Assembly (NCBI GenBank): GCA_022825925.1
Contig: JAJDVW010000053.1
Coordinates: 1-64,000, forward strand
Length of the DNA stretch: 64,000 bases
Direction of reading: 5' to 3'
Source of the DNA: Pseudomonadales bacterium
GTDB taxonomy: Bacteria; Pseudomonadota; Gammaproteobacteria; Pseudomonadales; Azotimanducaceae
The position numbers were made by a program, and so were the translations under genes. Shown here in pieces: positions 50,208 through 58,978 of the stretch (its first letter is position 1; each line of letters starts with the position of its first letter). The notes under the pieces are model-generated. The model did not search any database, was not told the origin of the DNA, and worked only from the letters and a program-made list of their open reading frames with translations.

Positions 50208-51195
50208 GCGCAAGGCGGCGGCGGTGGACTGGTTCGTGCGCCTGCAGTCCGACGACGCTTCCAGGAGCGAAAGGCGAGCCCATGCCGCATGGCTCGCCGC
50301 GGACCCTCGCAACGCCGCGGCCTACCGGGACATCGAGGCGTCGATAGGGGCACTGGACGGCCTGGACGACTGGATGCGTGCCGAACTCGGGGACCTGAAC
50401 TCGCGTGCGATGGTGCGGCACCGCCACCACGCCCGCATCTGGATCGCGGGCGTCGGCAGCGCCGCGGCCCTCCTCCTCGCCGTCGTCTTCTGGCCCGCGG
50501 CCGACACCGAGACGCGTTATGAGACCGCCAGGGCCGAACAGCGCGAGGTCGCCCTGGACGACGGCTCGCGCATCCATCTGAACACGGCAACTGCCGTGTC
50601 CGTGCGCTACACGCCCACCCTGCGTGAAGTGATCCTGCGGCTCGGCGAGGGCATGTTCGATGTCAACCAGGACGACCGGCCGTTCGTGGTCAGGGCCGGT
50701 GACACCCGGGTGGTAGCGGTGGGCACGCAGTTCCGGGTCCATCTCGACGGCGGCAACGTCATCGTCACCGTGCTGGAAGGGAAGGTGGCGGTCACGTCCG
50801 CCGAACGGCCCATGGCCGAGCATGGGGGCGGGCGCCTCGAAAGCCCGCCCGCGCCGCTCGACCCGGATACCCTGCTGCTCGACGCGGATCAACAGACGAC
50901 GGTGGCGCCCGAGGGCGTCATCGGCTCCATCGAGCAAGTAAACGCCAACAACGTGACCGCGTGGCGCGAAGGCAAGCTGTTCTTCGACGCCGTACCCCTG
51001 CGGCAAGTCGCCCGGGAGCTCTCCCGCTACACCCCCGGGGATATCGTCGTGGCGGACGACGTGCCCGATCACCGCGTGACGGCGCTACTGCAGATTCGCA
51101 GCGCGGAAGCGATGCTCCGGTTCCTCTCCAACGCGGTCCCCGTCACCCCCGTCAAGGCTTCGGCGGAGCTCACGATACTGCACGGGAACCCCTAG
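50167..51195 (+). CDS. FecR-family anti-sigma/sigma regulator
   Basis: A 342-residue FecR protein. The N-terminal cytoplasmic part begins with the string V-D-W-F-V-R-L-Q-S and a FecR N-terminal pattern (W-L-A-A-D-P-R-N-A-A-A-Y). One membrane helix spans 91-109. The periplasmic FecR domain carries D-D-G-S-R-I-H-L-N-T-A-T-A-V-S-V and V-V-A-V-G-T-Q-F-R-V. The last 100 residues are an STN-like C-terminal part that meets the receptor. The ATG at 50167 lies inside the sigma gene (41-nt overlap); 50197 is an alternative. It passes the receptor signal to the sigma factor. Confidence 0.86.
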   Translation: MTTTPHRETAMADRRKAAAVDWFVRLQSDDASRSERRAHAAWLAADPRNAAAYRDIEASIGALDGLDDWMRAELGDLNSRAMVRHRHHARIWIAGVGSAAALLLAVVFWPAADTETRYETARAEQREVALDDGSRIHLNTATAVSVRYTPTLREVILRLGEGMFDVNQDDRPFVVRAGDTRVVAVGTQFRVHLDGGNVIVTVLEGKVAVTSAERPMAEHGGGRLESPPAPLDPDTLLLDADQQTTVAPEGVIGSIEQVNANNVTAWREGKLFFDAVPLRQVARELSRYTPGDIVVADDVPDHRVTALLQIRSAEAMLRFLSNAVPVTPVKASAELTILHGNP

Positions 51196-51200
51196 CCCCA

Positions 51201-54026
51201 GTGTCCGTTGACACCCTCGTGGCGCCCGAACCACTAGGACGATCCCCCGCCAAACTGTCGTTCCTCGTAGTGGCGGTGGTGTTCCTGTTCGCCCCCACGT
51301 ACGGGGCGAGCGGTTCGGACGACGAGGGGGAACGCATGGCGATCGACGACAGGGGACGGGCGCGGGACGAGCGCGGCGAGCCGGAGTTTTCGTTCCACAT
51401 CGAGCGGACGAGGGTGTCGGACGCGCTGATTCGCTTCGGCGAACAGGCCAAGCTGTCGGTGGTCATCAAGCACGACGCCCGCGACATCGTCACGAACGAG
51501 CTGATCGGCACCTACACGATCATCGACGGCCTGGATCTTCTGCTCGGCGACACGGCGCTCGGCTATCGGCTCGAGGAGGACGGCGTGGTCGTATCGCGGC
51601 TGGTGAGCGTGACGCCAGTGATTCGGAAGCCGGAGGCAACCCAGACAGGGCGCGGCACGGGCCGAAGCGTACTTGCCGCTCTCGCGGCGGTGGCGCTCTC
51701 CGTATTCAGCCCGCAGGGCATGGCGGCGGAGGCTTCGGGCGAAGCCGGAGCGGCCACGGATCGGGTGCTCGAGGAGATCGTCGTGACCGCAAGGAAGCGC
51801 GACGAGCTGCTGAAGGACACGCCCGTTCTGATCAACGCTTTCGATCACGACCAGATCGAGCGTTATCGCATCACGAGCATCGACGAGCTCGCCATGTTCA
51901 CTCCCGGCTTGATGACCAGCGAAAGGACCTCCTCCGGCGGTGGTTCGATCTACCTGCGCGGAGTCGGGCAGGACGAAGCCGCCTTCATCTCCGAACCGTC
52001 CGTTGCGATCAACATCGACGGCATGCAGGTAGGCTCCGCCAACATTCGCAAGGTCTCCCAGATCGACGTGGCGCAGATCGAGGTGCTGCGCGGGCCGCAG
52101 GCGCTCTTCTTCGGCAAGAACAGTCCCGGCGGCGTCCTGTCGATCAAGACGGCCGACCCCACCGACACGCTGTTCTTCGAGGCGCGGACCGGCTACGAAA
52201 CCGCCTCGGGGGACAGGTACGTCCAGGCGCTTGTTTCCGGTCCGCTGTCGGAGAATGTCGGAGCGAGGCTCGTCGGCCGCTTCACGGACCTCGACGGCTA
52301 TTTCGACGTCAAGACCGTCGATGCGCCCGGCAATCCGTTCGTGACGCCGGCGCACATCGATTCCTGGCCTCACGGGGAGGAGACCTTCCTGCGCGGCACG
52401 CTGACCCTGCGCCCCAGCGGCAGGCTGGACATAAACGGGAAGTGGACATACAACAAGGCCGCCATCGACGGGGGCTCGGCGACCCCGCTGCAACGGATCA
52501 TCTGCCCCGCCGGCGTCCCTCAGTTTCAGCCCCCCTTTCCGTGCGAGGAAGGGACCAACGACATCTACCTCGGCGGAGTACCCCAGTTCGTCGTCGATCT
52601 GAGCCCTGACTCCCTCACCAACAGGGGCATCGGGTTGCGAGACAACATCCAGCATCTCGGCACGCTCGAGATCGACTACGACCTGTCGGATACGCTCCTG
52701 CTGACCTCCGTCAGCGGCTACTGGAGTCTCGACGAGGACAACTCGCAGAACCCCTCCGCGGGGCCCGCGGTCACTGTCTGGATCCCGGGCATCCTCTTCG
52801 ACATCAGCCAGTACACGCAGGAGTTCAGGCTGGCCTCGGAGTACGAGGGGAGCGTCAACTTCATGCTGGGTGCGTTTGCCGAGCGAAAGGAATCCGACAC
52901 CGGAACCGATGCGATCATCGTGCCCTTCGGCCTGCGTTTTCCAAGGGAGAGGGTAGTGGAAGACCAGCAGGCATACTCCCTGTTCGCGCAACTGCAGTGG
53001 GAGATTGACGATCGCCTGGAGATATCGGGTGGTCTCAGATACTCCTACGAGAAGAAGGAGGTCGAGTACACGTTCGACAACGTGGACGTGACGGGCAATC
53101 TGGTCAGGGACGCCGACAGTTGGCGGAACGTGTCCCTGGAACTCACACTCTCCTATCGGTTCCACGAGAGCTTGCTGCTCTTCGCCTCCTACAAGGAGGG
53201 CTTCAAGTCCGGCGGCCTCGACCCCGGGTTCACCAACGGGGGCATTCTGGCGCCTCCCTATGAGAACGGCTTCGATGAAGAGGTGGTCACCGGCTTCGAA
53301 GCCGGGGGCAAGGGGTACTTTCTCGATGACACGCTCAACGTGAACTTCGCCGTCTACGCCTACGACTACGAGGACCTCCAGGTGGGCGGCGCCTCGGGCG
53401 AATCCCTTCTGACGATCCGGTTCATCATCAAGAACGCGGCCAAGGCGGAGGTGAGGGGCGCCGAAGGGGACTTCGTGTGGCTGCCGGGCGTCGACGGCGT
53501 GACCGTGCGGGGTGCGCTGGCCTACAACGACGCGAGGTTCGCGGAGTTCCTCTCCGACTGCTATCCCGGCCAGTCACCAGCCGCGGGCTGCAACGCGGGC
53601 CTCGTGGGCGGCGTGTACTTCAAGCAGGACCTGGGGGACAAGAGGAAGCACAGCGCCCCGGAGTGGAGCGGCTCGCTGAGCGTCGGGTACGAACGACAGG
53701 TGTCGGACGGCATGATGCTGGACCTCTTCGTGGGCGCCTCCTACTCCGGCAGCTACTACGGGAATCTCCGCAGAGCCCCCTGGGACGAGCTCGACTCCTA
53801 CGTCAAGACGAACGCGGCAGTGCGACTGTCGGCTATCGATGAACGGTGGGAGGTCTCGATCGTGGGAAGGAACCTGTCGGACAAGATCACCTACGATTCG
53901 ACATCGGGAGCCGTCTTCACCGGCGGAGGGACCGGCACGGCGGCGGCCACGCTACCCGACGTCACGGCCTTCCCATCGAAGGGCCGGGAGGTCTTCCTGA
54001 CGCTCGCGTACCGACGGGCGAGGTGA
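51201..54026 (+). CDS. TonB-dependent outer membrane receptor with STN signalling domain
   Basis: A 941-residue receptor. Residues 18-36 are a hydrophobic export signal, and residues 62-133 are an STN domain (FHIERTRVSDALIRFGEQA) that contacts FecR. A second hydrophobic stretch with signal-peptide character lies at 156-175. The TonB box E-E-I-V-V-T-A is at 191-197. Next comes the plug (S-I-D-E-L-A-M-F-T-P-G, I-E-V-L-R-G-P-Q-A-L-F-F-G). The rest is a beta barrel with an aromatic end, L-T-L-A-Y-R-R. Type of cargo is unknown; the STN and FecIR genes mean ligand-triggered expression. GTG at 51201 follows the FecR stop by 5 bp. Confidence 0.87.
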   Translation: MSVDTLVAPEPLGRSPAKLSFLVVAVVFLFAPTYGASGSDDEGERMAIDDRGRARDERGEPEFSFHIERTRVSDALIRFGEQAKLSVVIKHDARDIVTNELIGTYTIIDGLDLLLGDTALGYRLEEDGVVVSRLVSVTPVIRKPEATQTGRGTGRSVLAALAAVALSVFSPQGMAAEASGEAGAATDRVLEEIVVTARKRDELLKDTPVLINAFDHDQIERYRITSIDELAMFTPGLMTSERTSSGGGSIYLRGVGQDEAAFISEPSVAINIDGMQVGSANIRKVSQIDVAQIEVLRGPQALFFGKNSPGGVLSIKTADPTDTLFFEARTGYETASGDRYVQALVSGPLSENVGARLVGRFTDLDGYFDVKTVDAPGNPFVTPAHIDSWPHGEETFLRGTLTLRPSGRLDINGKWTYNKAAIDGGSATPLQRIICPAGVPQFQPPFPCEEGTNDIYLGGVPQFVVDLSPDSLTNRGIGLRDNIQHLGTLEIDYDLSDTLLLTSVSGYWSLDEDNSQNPSAGPAVTVWIPGILFDISQYTQEFRLASEYEGSVNFMLGAFAERKESDTGTDAIIVPFGLRFPRERVVEDQQAYSLFAQLQWEIDDRLEISGGLRYSYEKKEVEYTFDNVDVTGNLVRDADSWRNVSLELTLSYRFHESLLLFASYKEGFKSGGLDPGFTNGGILAPPYENGFDEEVVTGFEAGGKGYFLDDTLNVNFAVYAYDYEDLQVGGASGESLLTIRFIIKNAAKAEVRGAEGDFVWLPGVDGVTVRGALAYNDARFAEFLSDCYPGQSPAAGCNAGLVGGVYFKQDLGDKRKHSAPEWSGSLSVGYERQVSDGMMLDLFVGASYSGSYYGNLRRAPWDELDSYVKTNAAVRLSAIDERWEVSIVGRNLSDKITYDSTSGAVFTGGGTGTAAATLPDVTAFPSKGREVFLTLAYRRAR

Positions 54027-54103
54027 ACGAGCCACGTGCCCCGGGCACGCGCCCGCACCGGCCAGGCTGACCCAACCAGGCATGACAACAGGATGACCGT
54101 GGC

Positions 54104-55402
54104 ATGAGAAAAAGCGCACTCCTCTTCGCGTCCTGGATCGCCTGCGCGGCGACCGCCACGGCGGAGCTCCCTTCGTCTCCCCCGGAGGCCGAGGGCCTGT
54201 CGTCGGAGAGACTTTCGCGGGTCGACGCTCTCGCTGGGCGCTACATCGAGTCCGGCACTTTTCCGGGCGCCATCGCCGCTGTCGCCAGGAACGGAAAGGT
54301 CGTTCACCTCTCCGCGTTCGGTCGTCGAGGCACGGAAGACGAGCGACCCTTGCCGCTGGACGCCCTGTTCCGCATGTACTCCTCGACCAAGATGGTCACC
54401 GCCGTCGCCGTCATGCAGCAGTACGAACAGGGCAGGTTCCAGCTGTCCGATCCGGTTGCGAACGTGCTGCCGGAACTCGCGTCGCTCGAAGTGCTGCGGC
54501 CGGACGGCGAGATCGAGCCAGCCCGAACGCAGATCACGATGCACGAGTTGCTGACCCATACGTCGGGCCTGTCCTACGGGATCGACGCCAACGACCCGGT
54601 CGATCGCGCGTACCTGGAAGCCCGGCTATGGGTGTCGGAGGATCTCGACACCCTCGCGGCGAAGGTCGGGCGACTGCCGCTCAGGTCCCACCCGGGCACC
54701 GAATGGCGCTACTCGGTCGGCATGGACCTTGCTGGCCTGGTCGTACAGCGTCTTGCCGGGCAGCGTTTCGACCGCTACCTGCAGGAGCACCTGTTCGAGC
54801 CGCTGGACATGCGGGATACGGGCTTCGTGGTCCCCGACGGCAAACGGGACCGCTTCCTTCCGAACCATCTGCTCGGACAGGGGACGGCTGCCACGCGGGC
54901 GATCGACCCGACGCGCGAAGCGGTCGAGTTCCCCGGCGGCCTTTTCGCGTACGGGTGCGGGTCGGGGTGTGACTACCGCAGCGTCACGCTCTTTTCCGGC
55001 GGCGCGGGACTGGTCTCCACCGCACGGGACTACCTGCGATTCGGCGAGATGCTGCGCAATGGAGGCGCGCTCGGGGGCGTGCGAATCCTGAGCCCCACCA
55101 CCATCGACTTCATGGCGTCGGCCCACGTCCCGCCCGAGATCATGTCGGCCGGGGCGCCCCATCGCGCGGTCGCCGGGCAGAGTTTCGGACTCGGCGTGGG
55201 CGTACTCACGGACCCCGTCGCCAGAGGCGTCAGCGGCAACGCGGGAGAGTTCTACCACGACGGCGCCGCCGGCACGGTCTTCTGGGTCGACCCGGTGGAG
55301 GAAATCGTGGGGCTCGGGATGATCCAGGTGATGGGCGGTTTCGTCTGGGGTCCGGCCCTGAAAACCGCGGTCTACCAGGCCGTGACGGAGTCGAAGCGCT
55401 GA
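54104..55402 (+). CDS. Exported serine hydrolase, beta-lactamase family
   Basis: A 432-residue class-C-like serine hydrolase with a signal peptide (MRKSALLFASWIACAATATA, cleavage near residue 20). S-x-x-K is S93-S-T-K96 (RMYSSTKMV), followed by W-R-Y-S-V-G with the conserved Tyr, and a later H-D-G-A-A-G near the third motif. Such periplasmic enzymes act on esters, amides or D-amino-acid peptides. It lies 77 bp after the receptor gene and may process the ligand taken up by that receptor, which is inference. The GTGCCCCGGGCAC palindrome at about 54034-54046 could be a small hairpin. Confidence 0.85.
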   Translation: MRKSALLFASWIACAATATAELPSSPPEAEGLSSERLSRVDALAGRYIESGTFPGAIAAVARNGKVVHLSAFGRRGTEDERPLPLDALFRMYSSTKMVTAVAVMQQYEQGRFQLSDPVANVLPELASLEVLRPDGEIEPARTQITMHELLTHTSGLSYGIDANDPVDRAYLEARLWVSEDLDTLAAKVGRLPLRSHPGTEWRYSVGMDLAGLVVQRLAGQRFDRYLQEHLFEPLDMRDTGFVVPDGKRDRFLPNHLLGQGTAATRAIDPTREAVEFPGGLFAYGCGSGCDYRSVTLFSGGAGLVSTARDYLRFGEMLRNGGALGGVRILSPTTIDFMASAHVPPEIMSAGAPHRAVAGQSFGLGVGVLTDPVARGVSGNAGEFYHDGAAGTVFWVDPVEEIVGLGMIQVMGGFVWGPALKTAVYQAVTESKR

Positions 55403-55451
55403 GTGCGTCCAGCTCCTCGCGAGCCCGAGACGGGCACCGACGCGGGGCCTC

Positions 55452-55811
55452 CTACCCTCGCGTCAACACCTCCATCAGGTGCCCGTCGATGTCGCGCCAG
55501 TAGAACCCGCGCCCACCGTGGCGGGTGTTGATCTTCCCGTCGTTCCAGGAGAACGGACCCGAGCCGTACACGACGCCGTCCGCCCCGATGCGCGAGAAGA
55601 TGCCGTCGAACTCGGCATCGCTCACCTTGAACGCGTAGTGGTGGCTCTGGAAATCCGTCGCGTTGTCGAAATCCATGGTCAGCGCCTCGTTGACCTGGAC
55701 CGGCGCGAAGTGTCCCGCCGCTCCCCGGTACTCGAGACCCATGATCTTTGCGAAGAAGCGCGCCGACGCCTCCTTGTCCCGCGTCGGCACGATGGTGTGG
55801 TTGAGTTCCAT
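55452..55811 (-). CDS. VOC-family protein (single domain)
   Basis: A 119-residue single-module vicinal-oxygen-chelate protein starting MELNHTIVPTRDKEASARFF. Likely metal ligands are H5, H57 or H58 (QSHHYAFKV) and E115 (GHLMEVLTRG). A dimer would form the active site, as for glyoxalase I and fosfomycin resistance proteins. It has no neighbour in a pathway. The same strand continues into the eroded DUF3604 remnant 80 bp further up. Confidence 0.8.
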   Translation of the reverse strand: MELNHTIVPTRDKEASARFFAKIMGLEYRGAAGHFAPVQVNEALTMDFDNATDFQSHHYAFKVSDAEFDGIFSRIGADGVVYGSGPFSWNDGKINTRHGGRGFYWRDIDGHLMEVLTRG

Positions 55812-55891
55812 GAACTTGCGTCCGTGGCCGTGGACACCCGGGACGATAACGCGCTCGCGGCCCCGGCACCAGTGGCGCCAGGGCTGCGCCA

Positions 55892-56613
55892 TCACTCCGG
55901 CCGCACCCAGATCGGCGAGGACCAGCCGCGCTCCTGCTGGGTAGCCGGAATGTCCTCCGGGCCGGGTGGTCCACCGGCAGGTCGGGTTCTCAAGCGCGCG
56001 CACGTAGTAGAAGGCGTGCACGTCCGGGCGGTAGTCCGGGTCGGTGAAGCGCGCCGAGAGTTCGCTGCGCCGAAATCCCCGGCCGCTTCGCAGGTCTCGA
56101 GGTCCACCGTCGCCTCGGTGGGCGGACAGCGTCCGTCAGCCCCCGCCTCGCGGCCGTCCGAGCAGGCCACGTCCCAGACGCGGTGCATGGGCTCGCCCAC
56201 GGCCGGATCCTCCACCCAGCCCTTGATCACCTGGATACGGTCGAGGACGGGCCCCTCCGGGTCGTGGACCGCCCAGGCCCAGAAGGACGGGCCGCGCCCG
56301 CGACGAGTTCGCCCGCAGTTCGCCCCCCATCGGCACGCCGCCGGCGTAGGCCGCCGCCAACTGTTCCTCGCCGGTGCCCATATCCGCCGGCAGGTCGCCC
56401 GCGAAGAACCGGATGCGCATGCGCGAGCCGCTGGGCGCCGCTCGAGCGCGTCGAAAGATCGCCTCGCGCGTGTTGGCCTCGGCCCAGACTCCGGCGAGGC
56501 CGCCGAGGTCCGTGCGGCGGAAGGGTCCCACCACCACGTGCTCGGCTGCAGGATGCGGACAGGAAGAAGGCACCGGCGATCCCGGCCGCGGCCACGAGCC
56601 TTCGTGATCGCAT
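55892..56613 (-). pseudogene. DUF3604 family protein, internally deleted and frameshifted
   Basis: A signal-peptide start (MRSRRLVAAAGIAGAFFLSA then S-C) at 56613 joins directly to the C-terminal part of a DUF3604 protein. The piece H-V-V-V-G-P-F-R-R-T-D-L-G-G-L-A-G-V-W is in one frame, F-W-A-W-A-V-H-D-P-E-G-P-V-L-D-R-I-Q-V-I in another and A-F-Y-Y-V-R-A-L-E-N-P-T-C-R-W in a third, ending at S-S-P-I-W. Family members are usually about 600-700 residues, so some 400 are missing. At least three shifts are needed. Its ATG lies 18 bp downstream of the PQQ dehydrogenase stop, so the two were once consecutive. Confidence 0.72.
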
Positions 56614-56630
56614 GGCCCCTCCCCGATCGG

Positions 56631-58328
56631 TTACAGGCCGAAGACCCAGAGTACGCCGCCCTGCGGCACCACCGTGTCGGAGCGGCCGAGGCGGCGGAGC
56701 CAGTCCTGCAGGCGCTCCGCGTCCACGCCCCATCCGGAGACGACGGCGACGTACTGGCGCCCGTCCACCTCGTACGAGACGGGGACGCCCGTGATGCCAG
56801 AGTTCGTGCGCTGCTGCCACAGGAGCTCGCCGCTCCTGGCGTCGAACGCGCGGAAGTAGCGGTCGTTGGTGCCGCCGAGGAACACCAGGTCGCCGGCCGT
56901 GGCGAGGACCGGGCCCCAGTTGTGGCTGTTCTCGAAGGGCACGCTCCAGACCTCCTCGAAGGTGTCGACGTTCCAGGCCTGCAGTTCGCCGAGGGAGGTG
57001 ACGTCATCGTCGATGATGATGCGGGCCTCGTCCGCATCGTTGCCCATGAAGGTGCGGCCCGGCCGGTACTCCTGCGCCTCGCCCACCATGTGGCCGCACA
57101 TGTTGTCGTTCGCGGGGATGTAGAGGAGGCGCGTGCGTGGCGAGAACGCGGCCGGCGGCCAGTCCTTGCCGCCCCAGAGCGACGGGCAGAACGTCGCGCC
57201 GCGGCCGACGGCCGGTATCTTCGACTCCTCGTACGATGGCCGGCCCGTCTCCGGGTCGAGCCCGGTGAACACGTCCTGGCGTACGTACGGCTTCGCGTCC
57301 ACGAACCCGATGCCGTCGGGTTCGCGCTCGAGGAACCACAGGTAGCCGTTGCGGCCCGCGTGCACGAGGCCCGGGATCGTGCGGTCCCCGCGCGTGAAGT
57401 CGATCAGCAGCGGTGCGGACACCTCGTCCCAGTCCCAGGAGTCGTTCCAGTGGTACTGGTGATAGCCGGTGAGGGCACCGGTCTCGACATCGAGCGCCAG
57501 GACCGAGGTGGCGTAGAGGTTGTCCCCCGGACGGACGTCTCCGGTCCAGGGGCCCCCGTTCCCGGTGCCCCAGTAGGAGATGCCGGTGGCCGGATCGTAG
57601 CTCCCGGTGAGCCAGACGGGCACGCCGCCGGTCTTCCAGGAGTCCCCGCCCCAGGACTCGCTGCCGGGCTCCCCGGGCGCCGGGATCGTGTACGTCTTCC
57701 AGGCCGGCGCGCCGGTCGCGGCGTCGAAGGCGGCCACGAAGCCGCGGATGCCGAACTCGCCTCCGGACACGCCGACCATCACCCTGCCCTCGGCGACCAG
57801 GGGCGCCAGGGTCATGTAATAGCCCGTGCCGTAGTCCTCGACTTCCGCCTCCCAGACGACTTCGCCCGTCTTCGCGTCGAGCGCGACCAGGAAGCAGTCC
57901 GCCGTCGCCATGAACACCAGATCGCCGTGCAGTCCGACGCCCCGGTTGGTGGGGTGCATCTGCGAGAGGTCTTCGGGCAGGTCGCGCCGGTAGCGCCAGA
58001 GCAGGTCTCCGGAGGCCGCGTCCAGGGCCAGCACGTTGTTGTAGGGCGTGGTGACGAACATCACCCCGTCGTTCACCACCGGCGGCGCCTGGTGCCCTTC
58101 CCGCAGTCCCGTGGAGAAGGTCCAGAGCGGCTTGAGCCCGTGAACGTTGTCCACGTCGATCTGGTCGAGGGGACTGTAGCCGTGCGAATCGTAGGTGCGC
58201 CGGTACATGAGCCAGTTGCCCGGTTCCGGCTCGGCCAGCCGGGCGTCGGTGACCGGTGAGTACTCCACCGCCCACGCTGCCCCCGCGAACGCCCACCACC
58301 CCAATCCGAGCACACTCGTCCAACGCAT
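56631..58328 (-). CDS. PQQ-dependent dehydrogenase (beta-propeller quinoprotein)
   Basis: A 565-residue quinoprotein starting MRWTSVLGLGWWAFAGAAWA, an export signal. It has the eight-bladed propeller strings (AAGD-L-L-W-R-Y, K-T-G-E-V-V-W), the PQQ and calcium site G-G-D-S-W-K-T-G-G, S-W-D-W-D with the catalytic Asp region, and a C-terminal W-G-V-D. There is no C-terminal haem domain and no vicinal C-C next to PQQ that methanol dehydrogenases have. It oxidises an alcohol or sugar in the periplasm. The Rieske gene lies 79 bp upstream on the same strand. Confidence 0.84.
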   Translation of the reverse strand: MRWTSVLGLGWWAFAGAAWAVEYSPVTDARLAEPEPGNWLMYRRTYDSHGYSPLDQIDVDNVHGLKPLWTFSTGLREGHQAPPVVNDGVMFVTTPYNNVLALDAASGDLLWRYRRDLPEDLSQMHPTNRGVGLHGDLVFMATADCFLVALDAKTGEVVWEAEVEDYGTGYYMTLAPLVAEGRVMVGVSGGEFGIRGFVAAFDAATGAPAWKTYTIPAPGEPGSESWGGDSWKTGGVPVWLTGSYDPATGISYWGTGNGGPWTGDVRPGDNLYATSVLALDVETGALTGYHQYHWNDSWDWDEVSAPLLIDFTRGDRTIPGLVHAGRNGYLWFLEREPDGIGFVDAKPYVRQDVFTGLDPETGRPSYEESKIPAVGRGATFCPSLWGGKDWPPAAFSPRTRLLYIPANDNMCGHMVGEAQEYRPGRTFMGNDADEARIIIDDDVTSLGELQAWNVDTFEEVWSVPFENSHNWGPVLATAGDLVFLGGTNDRYFRAFDARSGELLWQQRTNSGITGVPVSYEVDGRQYVAVVSGWGVDAERLQDWLRRLGRSDTVVPQGGVLWVFGL

Positions 58329-58407
58329 CGCCGTCCTCCCCGGTTGCCTCTTCAGGCGCGGCGTCCGCCACGCAACGGAAGCCGATGTTGCCACGGATCG
58401 CCCGGGA

Positions 58408-58968
58408 TCAGGGCGGCTCCGGCCCGACGCGCCGCGAGAACCCGCCCGTGACGCGCAAGGCGCCGTCCGAGAGCGCCACCCGGAGCATGGCGAGCGGGCG
58501 CGGCGCCGGGCCGTTCATGACCCGCGCGGCGTCCGCCACGTCGAACTCGGAACCGTGGCACGGGCACGCCAGCCGGCGCGTCTCGTCGTCCCAGCCGTTC
58601 ACCTCGCAGCCGGTGTGCGTGCACGACGCCGAGTAGACCAGCAGCGTGTCGGAACCGCGCGCATCGGGGACGGCGTAGCGCGCGGCCTTCGGCGACAGGG
58701 ACTCCGCCGCGACCCGGACCACCAGGAGCTGGTTGTTGAGGGAGCCGTCCCGCACGACGCCGCTGGCCGTGTCCATGGCGTACGCCGCCACCGGGCGCGG
58801 GCCAACGTGGCCGGCCGCGAGCGCCTCGCCGGCCCGCTCGCCGAACGCGTGCACCAGCACATCTCCCTCCTGCGGGCGCATGCGGCGCGGCTTCTGGCCC
58901 AGCGCGGGCACCGCGGCGATCAGCCCTGCTGCACCGGAGAGGCCGGCCAGCGCCCGACGGCGATTCAC
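58408..58968 (-). CDS. Rieske [2Fe-2S] protein
   Basis: A 186-residue Rieske iron-sulfur protein with a Tat-like or Sec signal (MNRRRALAGLSGAAGLIAAV). The cluster motif is C116-T-H118-T-G-C121 and C135-P-C137-H138-G-S, with the C121-C137 disulfide pair typical of bc1-type Rieske proteins. It has no cytochrome b neighbour, so it may shuttle electrons from the PQQ dehydrogenase. Its position between the two periplasmic genes of this block supports that, but the partner is not proven. It is cotranscribed with the upstream ABC binding-protein gene (10 bp). Confidence 0.83.
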   Translation of the reverse strand: MNRRRALAGLSGAAGLIAAVPALGQKPRRMRPQEGDVLVHAFGERAGEALAAGHVGPRPVAAYAMDTASGVVRDGSLNNQLLVVRVAAESLSPKAARYAVPDARGSDTLLVYSASCTHTGCEVNGWDDETRRLACPCHGSEFDVADAARVMNGPAPRPLAMLRVALSDGALRVTGGFSRRVGPEPP

Positions 58969-58978
58969 GGTCGAACGA

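Noticed and set aside
54034-54046. GTGCCCCGGGCAC palindrome after the TonB receptor gene
   Set aside because: A 5-bp stem with no U tract is too weak to call a terminator, and such palindromes are common by chance at this GC content.
58331-58405. Possible tail of a formylglycine-generating-enzyme-like (SUMF1) protein between the Rieske and PQQ genes
   Set aside because: The minus strand reads G-N-I-G-F-R-C-V-A-D, like the end of that family, but only about ten residues match and there is no upstream part. Too little to call.
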